A stretch of 64,000 nt of DNA, from contig NC_083592.1 in NCBI RefSeq assembly GCF_027579695.1, forward strand, positions 30,833,961 to 30,897,960, given 5' to 3'. Below the pieces are notes generated by a model. The model saw only the letters and a list, made by a program, of their open reading frames with translations, was not told the origin of the DNA and searched no databases. Source of the DNA: Neoarius graeffei. Taxonomy: Eukaryota; Chordata; Actinopteri; Siluriformes; Ariidae. The position numbers were made by a program, and so were the translations under genes. Shown in pieces: positions 1-9,937 of the stretch. How positions within the stretch are numbered: the first letter of the stretch is position 1; every line of letters begins with the position of its first letter.

Positions 1-368
1 AATGTCTGAACAAACCAAGCAGGTTTCTGTTTGTGAGAACAAAAAAGTGGGTGTGGCTGTCACCAAGTTACACGAACAGGCCTGTTAAATTCTGCACTCA
101 CACTTAAATAATCAGGATGCCACTTAGTCCTGCTGTTCAAATATTATTAGTAAATCCATAATGATTGTCTACCAACACATAAATAACAAAATGGTACTTT
201 TTATTCATTTGAAGGACAATGGCTCTCATTGTCTCACCATCCAAACAGGGCTTCAAATCCTATGAACACCAAGAATCTAAACCTTTCTGTGAATCTGCTG
301 AAGGACAGAAATATCAGTACTTGTCAGCTCTGATGTAAGAATTAACAAGTATAAGCTCTGAATTTTAC

Positions 369-989
369 CTGCAGCCTTGGAGGCCCTTCCTACAGTAGCA
401 TCAACTGTAGCTTCCTCAAAACCCTTCACAGATGCGTCCTCATTTTCAGTGATGGTATTGGTCAGTGCTTCTGTTTTCACTTCCCTTGAATTCTCAGTAG
501 GGGAGAGCGGGGTAAGATGAGCCAGGGGGTAAGATGAGCCACCCCCTGTTTCTAAGAAACAGTAAACAAATGTGACCATGTGACCACATTCAAAGGGGGC
601 CGGGACCATTTACTTACACTTGTGGCGAGGAGCACCACATGTCAAACTAGGTGAGGGACATATTTATAAAAATGTGTTTTTGTGCTTTCTAAGTCAATTC
701 CATGTTTGTCCACAGTGAAGATGATTTAGAGAAGACAAAAGTAGAATAATATTTAGACACATTAGGGTTAAGTTAGTGGCTTTCTAAGCTATGATATGAA
801 TGCTAATAAAAATAATTTTGATTAGCCTAATCCCCTTTATTAGCATTTTTCTACAAAATGGTGGCCATGGGGTAAGATGAGCCATTAGATGTGGGGCAAG
901 TTGAGCCACTGGCTCAACTTACCCCATTGGTGGCTGAGCTTACCCAATATGGATGACACTTAAGTTTTCACATTTACTGGTCATATATG

Positions 990-1071
<82 letters not shown>

Positions 1072-2180
1072 CATCAGATGAGGAAGACCAGTTGTTAGAT
1101 GTGGGGGATTATGTTGTGGCAAAATACACGGGGAAGAAGAAAGTGCATTTCTTCATTGGCCAGATAATCAAATTGGATGTCTTCGAAATAGAGGCAAGAT
1201 TTCTCAAAAGAAGCCGGTCATGCCATGGCTCTGCAAGAAAGCCAACCTTTGTCTTCAAAGAGAAAGATAAGGCTGTCCTGTCAAGACAGGATATTGTGAA
1301 AAAATTGCCCCACCCCTTTACTGTTGGGGGGACAGCACGGAGGGAGAGGCAAATGGTGTTCCCTTGCCATTTGAACGCTTGGAACATTGAATAATGATGA
1401 AATGATTGAATGATTGATGGAATGATTGCTGCATGTTTTAGCAATGTTTTAACCTACTGAAAGAAATAAGATTCTTTTGGCACTGTTCTACTGTTTTAGT
1501 AATTTCTATAATATAGTATATCTCTCATTCCCTCTCTAACCATCCCTCTTTCTATCTATCTACGCATATATCTCTCTCTATCCATCTATCTATCCCTCCC
1601 TATCCCATCTCGTTCTATCACCTCTCTCTTCATCTCCCCTTCTCTATGCAACGGCCCTATCCCCCACTTGATTGACTTGACTTGATTCATTGATTGCATT
1701 TCTAATAATAAAAGTTGTTTACTTTGTTAACCTAACATGTTTTGTGTTGGCTCAATTTACCCCACACAGTGGCTCATCTTACCCCGTGCATGGGGTAAGT
1801 TGAGCCACTTGACATTTTTTTTTCAAGAGGTAATATCACTCTAACCATAAGAGCTTATCAATTATGTTTTGCTCAGATAGTAACAGTACACTTTGAAATT
1901 TGGTATGGTGTGTAGACTGGAAGCAAAAATGGCTTTAACATGTAGTTATGATGAAAAATGTAAAAAGTGGCTCATCTTACCCCACTCTCCCCTATTCACA
2001 TCTCCAGTTGGACTGTCAATCCCGGAATCATCTGATAAACTGATTTCTTTCATCTTGTCGGCCACCGAGTCCATGATATTGTTTCCGATTAAAGAAGTCA
2101 TGCAGTTGCTGTTACTTTGTGCTCCGGAGTCTTGGAGTGCCTGCTTTTCTCTGAGATGGTGCTGAGTATCTTTTACAGTG
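369..2180 (-). CDS. Coding exon of an unidentified host gene, interrupted by a DNA transposon
   Basis: Read on the minus strand, a splice acceptor (gctag) precedes base 2180 and a donor (gcag/gtaaaa) follows base 369. If the transposon at 500-1992 and one TA copy are removed, the two halves join into one open frame of about 105 codons with no stop. The right half (2180-1995) ends in a serine- and aspartate-rich stretch with SDDSGIDSPTGD. The left half (497-369) continues in the same frame with NTENSREVKTEAL and ends at SKAAG. The product is acidic, low in hydrophobic residues and probably disordered; I do not recognise the gene. Phase fits a preceding small exon at 2315-2356. In this haplotype the exon carries 1495 extra bases with stops, so the allele is probably broken unless the insert is spliced out. 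It could alternatively belong to a duplicated or dead gene copy. Confidence 0.62.
500..1992. mobile_element. DNA transposon with GGGGAGAG ends, copy A (inside a coding exon)
   Basis: The 1493-bp element has inverted ends: it starts GGGGAGAGCGGGGTAAGATG and ends with nearly the reverse complement (one C/T difference in the first 20 bases). It is flanked by TA at 498-499 and 1993-1994. A second copy at 29129-30603 is almost identical, differing mainly in the length of an internal (TA)n tract. Inside are a (TA)n run (about 999-1069), a 108-codon ORF (1068-1394) and repeated copies of a 15-base motif. No transposase core is present, so it is non-autonomous. The TA target duplication points to the Tc1/mariner-pogo superfamily. 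Assignment to a pogo/Tigger-like family rests on the TSD and on the ORF resembling C-terminal tails I recall from fish transposon proteins; that is inference. Confidence 0.85.
1068..1394 (+). CDS. 108-aa ORF inside transposon copy A (likely C-terminal remnant of a transposon protein)
   Basis: The frame opens with ATG at the end of the (TA)n tract and reads MTSDEEDQLLDVGDYVVAKY, later HFFIGQI, and ends in GGTARRERQMVF ... LNAWNIE, then stop. It looks like a small beta-rich domain (VGDYVVAKY, then FIGQII) of the kind found after DDE domains in some fish transposon proteins. No catalytic residues are present. The copy at 29687-30013 has the same length with only a few amino-acid changes, so the frame is kept open in both. 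The upstream exons are probably lost and replaced by the (TA)n run. Whether it is expressed is unknown. Confidence 0.5.
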
Positions 2181-2314
2181 CTAGCAGTAGAGCAACAAAA
2201 GAAACATGACTACCACTGTTCACTTGGAGACAAACACATGACACCTAATCCATGGTATTTCTTTAATTGGTATGTACAAATTAAACAAAAACTACAATAT
2301 GCAAGTCTACATAC

Positions 2315-2356
2315 CTGTCTGAATTATTTTCCAAGTTGTTTGAAAGCTTGGGTCCA
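2315..2356 (-). CDS. Probable small upstream exon of the same unidentified gene
   Basis: On the minus strand a 42-base segment lies between an acceptor (gttgatcag) and a good donor (gacag/gtatgt). It reads GPKLSNNLENNSD and leaves two bases that join in phase with the exon starting at 2180. A further candidate 25-base exon at 3717-3693 sits between ttaacag and a perfect donor (gtaagtatt) and is also phase-compatible. Both rest on splice-site shape and phase only. Confidence 0.4.
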
Positions 2357-2360
2357 CTGA

Positions 2361-4356
2361 TCAACATTACAGATTGGCTTTAAAACAGCAAAATACTTCA
2401 AAAATGAAGAAACAAAAAAACGCATTTATTAGTTAAAACAGAATCTAGCTTCTCATTTACAAAATATTTGCAAAACAAAGTTAGTATAATCTATACATAT
2501 AAGATTTTAATCATATAAGTTATCAAGCTTAAATAATAATGCTTAGCTTCCAGGTTTGTATCTCTGTTATTACCCCAATACTAAATTGACATAACTCCAA
2601 TGGTGTGCTTTTTATGAGAGCATCTTGTTGCAACACATTGACAGTATGTGTTAAGTAAACCAGTGCTGAGCCAGGAGCAGAAGAATGATGAAAGCATGGT
2701 GCTTAAACCTAGCATGGGGTATTTCATGGTCAACAGTCTACCTTTCACCCATATCTGTTCATACCAATTCAAGGACAGTGGTATGAAATGTATTTGCACA
2801 AAACACTTTCTTAAAAGCAGTTCACATTCATTTGGTTGCACAGCCAAATAAAACCTAAACCATCGGTGCCATCTAGAGTAGTTCAGAGCTCATGCAATTA
2901 CAAACAAGCAGGAGAATTAATTACATCATGAAGATCCTTGAATTTTTTTTTTAAAGGATGGGACCTGAGCACATCATTTGGACAGCAAGGACACACATTT
3001 TGCCTTCTTTCCCAATTGTTTATCCAACCAATTTCCATTGCAGCGATGGGTCTCTAACCTACATCTTCATAACCAGTGTGAGAGGGTGAAAAGGCAAAGT
3101 TAATCATTACAACACTGGAGTGGCAACATCGAGGTCTGCTCTCGAATGAACTTTTGCAAAAACCGCCACATGTCATGGACTGCAACAGACGTGCAGAGGG
3201 AAATGAAATTATTATTGAAATAAGGCAGGCTTCCTAAAGAGTTCACCCGAGTTCAAATTCTGTTGATATAAAGGTCACACATGCTATAAAGACAGGGATG
3301 CTATGTGCATTTATTTCATTCTTACAACTGCGTAGTACATCATATTAACCAAAACAACCATCATACTACACCAAACTAGAAAACCATGTTTTGTTTTGAT
3401 TTATACTCACAAAAACACAGATGATATCAAAGCATTAAATTATTAAAATCAGTGTCAACATTGTTTATTGTTTAAGCCAGCTTTTTTCTTCATTTCTTCA
3501 CTATCATTAATATTCCTCAAAAGAATATTAGTTACACAGAAGAAAAACATCCTACTATTACACTCACAGTTAATATTTATTCACAGTTAACACATTTAAG
3601 GCTAGGTTTATGAGAATATTAGCCTTGTTTACTTTTCAGTGTTAATTTACAGATGTGACATTTAATGGAAAAAAAACATATACAATACTTACAGGTAGGC
3701 AGGTTTTCTCTTATTTTCTGTTAACAATTCAAAGATACAGTAAAGATATAGATGACCATCTGTAGATGCCACTTGGTTCAGGTACACACTTGGAGGTTGA
3801 GGAAAGACAGAATGAATTATTATCTGGAAATTGTGGGATCATGGTTAATGCTTCATTGGTCATGTGACATGGTTGCTTGCGCAGGTTATAGCAACGTGAG
3901 GTCCACAGGTGGCATGCTCAGCTCTGGCATGCTATTTAGTACGGTAGTATGTGTCGCTGGAAGGCACCATGGCGGCACATATAAACATGGTCATTGGTGG
4001 CGCGATGCAACAACATACTGTTTAGTAGACTAGGGTGCAGCCTGGGGTGTTGACGCGTGATGCTTCTCCCAGTTGGACAAAGAAAAGTTTCCGTCTACTC
4101 TTCACAAACTGTGTATTAAATCACATTAGAATTGCTGTTAATACTATTGCTAAAACTATTATAATCTTTAAGTGAAGTGGAAGAATTGGTGCATTGAAAT
4201 TTTCCCTGAATAACAGGTCTGTAACATGATCTTCAAGGATTCGATGGAAACAGACATTGTTAGTTCATCATCAGATTATTTCATGCATTTACATTTCATT
4301 TGAATTCTATCTTAATCGTATCTATCCCTAAGAGCTCCTGCATCATGACCAACTTA
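2361..4356. other. Stretch without a recognised gene
   Basis: Mostly AT-rich sequence with no convincing protein, apart from the weak microexon at 3693-3717. A patch at about 3840-4080 is richer in CpG and has CCAAT-like (attggtcatgtgac, tcattggtggcgcg) and E-box-like sequences. It might be a promoter for the minus-strand gene to its left, but no TATA box or first exon could be fixed. Confidence 0.3.
3693..3717 (-). CDS. Possible 25-base microexon of the unidentified gene
   Basis: On the minus strand, a pyrimidine-containing acceptor ending ttgttaacag is followed 25 bases later by the consensus donor GTAAGTATT. The phase that joins to 2356 reads NKRKPAYL. There is no protein match to support it, so it is a weak candidate. 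Reads spanning 3693 and 2356 would settle it. Confidence 0.25.
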
Positions 4357-5980
4357 CAGTGCTCAGCATAAATGAGTACACCCCCTTTGAAAAGTAACAT
4401 TTTAAACAATATCTCAGTGAACACACACAATTTTCAAAATGTTGACAAGACACAGTTTAATATAACATCTGTTTAACTTATAACGTGAAAGTAAGGTTAA
4501 TAATATAAATTTAGATTACACATTTTTCAGTTTTACTCAAATTAGGGTGGTGCAAAAATGAGTACACCCCACAACAAAAACTACTACATCTAGTACTTTG
4601 TATGGCCTCCATGATTTTTAATGACAGCACCAAGTCTTCTAGGCATGGAACGAACAAGTTGGCGACATTTTGCAACATCAATCTTTTTCCATTCTTCAAC
4701 AATGACCTCTTTTAGTGACTGGATGCTGGATGGAGAGTGATGCTCAACTTGTTTCTTCAGAATTCCCCATAGGTGTTCAATTGGGTTCAGATCAGGAGAC
4801 ATACTTGGCCACTGAATCACTTTCACCCTGTTCTTCTTCAGAAATCCAACAGTGGCCTTAGATGTGTGTTTAGTCATGTTGGAAAAGTGCATGACGACCA
4901 AGGGCACGGAGTGATAGTAGCATCTTCTCTTTCAGTATAGAGCAATACATCTGTGAATTCATGATGCCATCAATGAAATGCAGCTCCCCGACACCAGCAG
5001 CACTCATGCAGCCCCACATAAGGACACTGCCACCACCATGTTTCACTGTAGGCACCATGCATTTTTCTTTGTATTCCTCACCTTTGCGACGCCATACAGT
5101 TTTGAAGCCATCAGTTCCAAAAACATCTATCTTGGTCTCATCACTCCAGAGTATAGAGTCCCAGTAGTCTTCATCTTTGTCAGCATGGGCCCTGGCAAAC
5201 TCTAGGTGGGCTTTTTTGTGCCTGGGCTTTAGGAGAGGCTTCTTTCGTGGACGGCATCCATGCATGCCATTCCTCTGCAGTGTACGCCGTATTGTGTCAC
5301 GGGAAAAAGTCACCCCAGTTTGGCTTTCTACTTCTTTAGATAACTGCAGTGAACTTGCATGCCAATTTTCTTCAACCCTTCTGATCAGAAGACGCTCCTG
5401 TTGAGGTGTTAACTTCCGTGGACGACCTGGACGTCTCTGTGAGATGGTTGCAGTTCCACCTTTCTTAAATTTTTGTACCACTTTTGCTACAGTATTCTGA
5501 CTGATAAGTAAAGCTTTGCTGATCTTCTTGTAGCCTTCACCTTTGTGGTGTAAAGAAATTATTTTCTTTGGGGAATTCTGAAGAGACAAGTTGAGCATCA
5601 CTCTCCATCCAGCATCCAGTCACTAAAAGATGTCATTGTTGAAGAATGCAAAAAGATTGACATTGCAAAATGTCGCCAACTTGTTTATTCCATGCCTAGA
5701 AGACTTGGTGCTGTCATTAAAAGTCATGGAGGCCATACAAAATACTAGATGTAGTAGTTTTTTTGTGGGGTGTACTCATTTTTGCACCACCCTAATTTGA
5801 GTAAAACTGAAAAATGTGCAATCTAAGTTTATATTATTAACCTTACTTTCACGTTATAAGTTAAACAGATGTTATATTAAACTTTGTCTTGTCAACATTT
5901 TGGAAATTGTTTGTGTTCATTGAGATATTGTTTAAAATGTTACTTTTCAAAGGGGGTGTACTCATTTACGCTGAGCACTG
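4357..5980 (-). mobile_element. Tc1-like transposon with very long inverted ends
   Basis: The element runs from CAGTGCTCAGCATAAATGAG to its reverse complement and is flanked by TA (4355-4356, 5981-5982). The minus-strand transposase spans 5601 to 4590. It has an HTH/paired-like N-terminus (GEGYKKISKALLISQNTVAK), an RPGRPRKL hook, then WSDETKIDVFG, a MWGCMSAAG stretch and [12 protein letters not shown] of the DD34E core, ending GGHTKY. One frameshift lies near 4870-4907, so it is not intact. Bases 5571-5980 are an inverted copy of about 4357-4765, including the transposase C-terminal coding part. Each arm is therefore about 400 bases, and the original transposase start has been replaced. Confidence 0.9.

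Positions 5981-6036
<56 letters not shown>
5981..6036. repeat. (TA)n microsatellite
   Basis: A TA run begins exactly at the right end of the neighbouring Tc1 element, so the element's TA target site appears to lie at the edge of, or to have seeded, the microsatellite. From 6037 to about 6848 I see no gene or named repeat. Confidence 0.85.
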
Positions 6037-6042
<6 letters not shown>

Positions 6043-6848
6043 TAGAATAGACCTAAATAAAAGGAAATTTGCTATCACTAAATCTGACTAAATGGAAGTT
6101 AAAGGTATTTTTCTTTATCTACAATGACCAAGGGTTGTGTTAAACACAAGATCTAATCCAGGAGATAAGGTGCAAGGCAGAGAAGGGAAATCAAGTGCAA
6201 TCCAAAGTTGTACTGATAAAAAAAAAAAGAATGACATCCCTATTTTTACTATACTGCTATAATAAATGAACAAGGACATAATTGTGTCCTAAACATATAT
6301 GCCAACTGTACTAAAATATATCAAGAAAGGAAAGTTGATCATAATCCTATTTTATTTCAAGCCACAACTCCACTGTCATTATGTAGTAAGGTTGGTCCCA
6401 GTGATTTTTTTTCCTTGATCTTTCTAGTGAATTATTTGCCTAGGACATTATGCCTCTATAGAAGAAAGCTGCAATAGCCTTTAGACATGGATTTCACAAA
6501 TATTTTATTCCTATAATATAAAATAACACATAACCCAGTATGTTGACACAGTATGGGTCTTGCTTAAGGATCCAATCAAGGCATGGTGGTGGTACTGGGA
6601 TTTGAAGCCTTAACCACTGAGCCACTACAGTTAGCTCAACTAGATAGATTATTTTGCAATGATTCATGACAATCTTTTAGTATAGTTCATCCAGATGTTG
6701 AATCAATGCAAGTCAGTTGTGGTAGCTCAATGGTTACGGCTTTGACCATATCAGAAGCATATCAGAAGGTTGTGTGTTCAAAACCCAGTAGTGTCAAGCT
6801 ATCATGGTTGGGCAAGGCCCTTAATCTTCAGCTAAGGTGTATCCTACA

Positions 6849-7187
6849 TCATCCATCCATCCATTACTTGTAACTGCTTATCCTGTACAGGGTCGCAGGC
6901 AAGCTGGAGCGATGGGCGAGAGGCGGGGTACACCCTGGAGAAGTAATCGCAGGGCTAACACATAGAGACAAACAACCATTCACACCTACAGTCAATTTAG
7001 AGCCACCAATTAGCCTAACCTGCATGTCTTTGGACTGTGGGGGAAACCGGAGCACCTGGAGGAAACCCACGCAGACACGGGGGAGAACATGCAAACTGCA
7101 CACAGAAAGGCCCCCGTCAGCCACTGGGCTCAAACCCAGAACCTTCTTGCTGTGAGGTGACAGTGCTAACCACTACACCACCATGAA
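6849..7187 (-). repeat. tRNA-headed SINE (tail type GATGGATG)
   Basis: This copy is in reverse orientation. The tail (catccatccatcc) is at the left. The tRNA-like head with B-box GGTTTGAGCCC-type sequence and the A-box GTGGTGTAGTGGTTAGC is at the right, near 7180. Bases 7187-7343 next to it are shared, inverted, with 16418-16575. Confidence 0.8.
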
Positions 7188-7343
7188 CATGCAAAACTCA
7201 ACACGGACAATAAGGACTGTAGCACTGAGGTAACAACAGTATCTTCTGTGCCTCTATGTTACCCTAATTTGCAAGATTCTTTGTGGTCTAAATTCCAGCT
7301 CATGTGTTTTCCATTGAAATATCTTTCATGATTTCTCTCTTCC
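7188..7343. repeat. 156-bp segment repeated in inverse orientation at 16418-16575
   Basis: The sequence from gaacatgcaaaactcaacac to tgatttctctctt is the reverse complement of 16418-16575. In both places it adjoins a SINE head at the same point, so SINE plus flank were copied together or the two form one composite repeat. Confidence 0.75.
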
Positions 7344-7349
7344 ATCCAT

Positions 7350-7495
7350 AGAGTCTATCTGAGATCCATTAGAAATGAAAAAAAAAAACTATCCATGGAC
7401 TTGCAAATCATCATGCAGCTCCTTCCCAAGTGCAGGACTAACAGATTTAAAAACTCCTTTGTCCCTCACGCCATCAGACTGTACAACTCCTCTCT

Positions 7496-7527
<32 letters not shown>

Positions 7528-7862
7528 GACAGGAGGACAGAGGACGGGAAGGAGCAGTAGCCTACCCTGACAAAAAGCAATACTGGACAATGTGCAATAC
7601 CTCTCCTGCTGGCCTTCCCCCCCCCCCCCCCCCCCATTTTATTATTTTTTTATATTTGTATATATAAATACTTAATTTAATTTTTCTAGAAGTTTTCTCT
7701 ATTTTCTATTCTCTGTTTATCCTGTAATGATGCTGCTGGAATTTTAATTTCCCTGAGGGAACCCTCCCAAAGGGATCAATAAAGTTCTATCTAATCTAAT
7801 CTAATCTAATCTAATCTAATCTAATCTAATCTAATCTAATCTAATCTAATCTAAATTAGATA
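7350..7862 (+). mobile_element. 3' end of a CR1/L2-type LINE with poly-G and poly-C expansions
   Basis: A plus-strand reading gives LQIIMQLLPKCRTNRFKNSF, then VPHAIRLYNSSL, a typical C-terminal end of CR1/L2-group reverse-transcriptase polyproteins. It is followed by a 3' tail with ccctgagggaaccctcccaa, gatcaataaagttctatc and then (ATCTA)n at about 7787-7853. A G run at 7496-7526 and a C run at about 7617-7636 lie in the tail region. The element is strongly 5'-truncated. Confidence 0.65.
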
Positions 7863-7871
7863 GAGTACTTA

Positions 7872-8295
7872 TCATCTCATCTCATTATCTCTAGCTGCTT
7901 TATCCTGTTCTACAGGGTCGCAGACAAGCTGGAGCCTATCCCAGCTGACTACGGGCGAAAGGCGGGATACACCCTGGACAAGTCGCCAGGTCAGAGTACT
8001 TATAAATTTAGGATTACTTTACCATTTCTTGAACATTAATGTTGGATACTAAACATGAATTTAATTTATTTTCTTTCATAAGCATCTCATCTCATCTCAT
8101 TATCTCTAGCCGCTTTATCCTTCTACAGGGTCGCAGGCAAGCTGGAGCCTATCCCAGCTGACTACGGGCGAAAGGCGGGATACACCCTGGACAAGTCGCC
8201 AGGTCAGAGTACTTATAAATTTAGGATTACTTTACCATTTCTTGAACATTAATGTTGGATACTAAACATGAATTTAATTTTTCTTTCATAAGCAT
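7872..8295 (-). repeat. SINE 3' fragment plus flank, duplicated in tandem
   Basis: A SINE tail piece (ctcatctcattatctctagc to caagtcgccaggtca) followed by about 100 bases of flank occurs twice, at about 7872-8082 and 8083-8295. The first SINE piece is bracketed by gagtacttat, which looks like its target duplication. The flank after both is the same, so a unit of about 212 bp was duplicated after insertion. Confidence 0.75.
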
Positions 8296-8589
8296 GTTTA
8301 TCTTTATATGTAGGATATAATTAAGCTCTAATGGATAATAATTGCAAAATTATGGCATAATGTACTTTGTCTACTCATACTACAAAGTGTGTAAGTGAAG
8401 ATTTAGTAGTTAAAGCTGTGAATTGAACAACAACTGCAATTGTAGCAATTTATGGCAAAAAGTTATTAAAAATGAACAAAACTTCATATTTTCAACACAC
8501 AGTGACTTTGTAATTGCATGCAAACTTCTTGCATTATGCTTTGATATTTTTATTTAGCCATGAATCAAGTTTATTGTAACTTTATATGG

Positions 8590-9790
8590 TGAATTCAGCA
8601 ATGGTGTTATTATGACTTGTCTATCTTGTCTTCTTCTTCACATTCCTTCCTCTGGTCGAGGGTGGGATGTGATGAAACACCATTCTTTCTGGTTTTATGC
8701 TTTTCATACTGCCTCTGTGTAAGTCATGCCAGTCCGTTCCCTGATGTTTGTAACCCATGATATTCTGGGCTGACCACCAACCTCACCTGCTGTTTATCTG
8801 GCCTTCCAGTAGAGTACAATGGAGGTTGTCATGTCTAACTATATGACCAAAGTACTTGAGTTTTCTCTCTTTAATTACTTTCAGAAGCATTCGCTTAGCA
8901 CGTACCCTCTTCAGCATATCTTCATTTGTTAATTTTCAGTCCAAGAAATCTTATTCATATGTCTGTAAGCCCACATCTCAAAGGCATCAAGTCTTTTTTG
9001 CATTTGGTTATTTATTGTCCATGTTTCGGCTCTATATAAAAGCATAGACCAAACATAACACCTCAATAATCTTCTTATTTCTAAGCCAATTCTATGTGAA
9101 GTAAGGGTTGCCTGCATTTTGTTAAAGACACCTCTTGCTACTTCTTTCTCACATTTGGCATCTGCGGTTATGAGTTGACCCAGGAACACAAATTTCTCTT
9201 CCTGCTCAACATTGGTTTCATCTGTCTGTATGTCTACTTTAGGATTATCTGTCTTTTTACTGATCACCATTGTCTTAGTTTTCTTTGTGTTTATTTTCAT
9301 ACCAAGGTGTTTGCCTATCTTATTAACTTGGTCTACTATTTTTTGTAGTTGTTCCTGATTTTCTGCCAATAACACGATGTCATCTGCATATCTAAGATTA
9401 TTTATAGTTGTATCATCAATATTAATTCCTCCAAAATTTTCAATGCTTCTGAAGATCACTTCTGTGTACAAGTTGAACAAACAAGGAGATAAGACACAAC
9501 CTTGATGCACTCCCCTCTTTATAAGTATTTCTTCTGGTAGACCATTGTGCAGTCTTATACATGCCCGCTGCTTCCAGTATAAATTTCTAATCAAGCTTAG
9601 ATCTTTTCCTTTTATTCCAAAGGCACTGCATCAGTTTTGTATGGTTTACCTGGTCAAACGCCTTTTCATAATCTATAAAACATCCATACACATCTTTGCC
9701 CATCTCACAATATCTCTCACCCCAGTACCCCGCCTATCTTGTACACTTACTTTATTGGCTCTTACTACAGAAATGAGATGTCAGTGTTAT
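8590..9790 (-). mobile_element. RTE-type (BovB-like) LINE fragment
   Basis: A minus-strand ORF (9594-8929) reads IKRGVHQGCVLSPCLFNLYT, then NNLRYADDIVLLAENQEQL with the YADD reverse-transcriptase active site, then FVFLGQLITADAKCEKEV. Past the first stop, LKYFGHIVRHDNLHCTLLEG continues in the lower coordinates. This order (RQGC, YADD, FLGS/ITADG, YFGHIVR) is characteristic of RTE/BovB-group elements. The endonuclease and most of the N-terminal half are missing, and the frame has a stop, so it is a dead 3' piece. Confidence 0.75.
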
Positions 9791-9937
9791 ATGACTTAAG
9801 ATATGAGAGTGCTTAAGGTTTTTCTTAGACTTTTTAAAAAAATGTTGCCACTGTCAAATTAAAAATGAGCATATATTTTTTCAAAAAACAACATTTCTCA
9901 GTTTCAATATTTGATGTTGAATAAAAAAAAATCATTG

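Noticed and set aside
987-1122. ORFs of alternating Tyr-Ile
   Set aside because: Translations of the (TA)n microsatellite; the true candidate start of the transposon ORF is the ATG at its end.
2581-2851. Overlapping ORFs of 88 and 67 residues on opposite strands
   Set aside because: Neither shows motifs, splice signals or composition that favours one strand; treated as chance.
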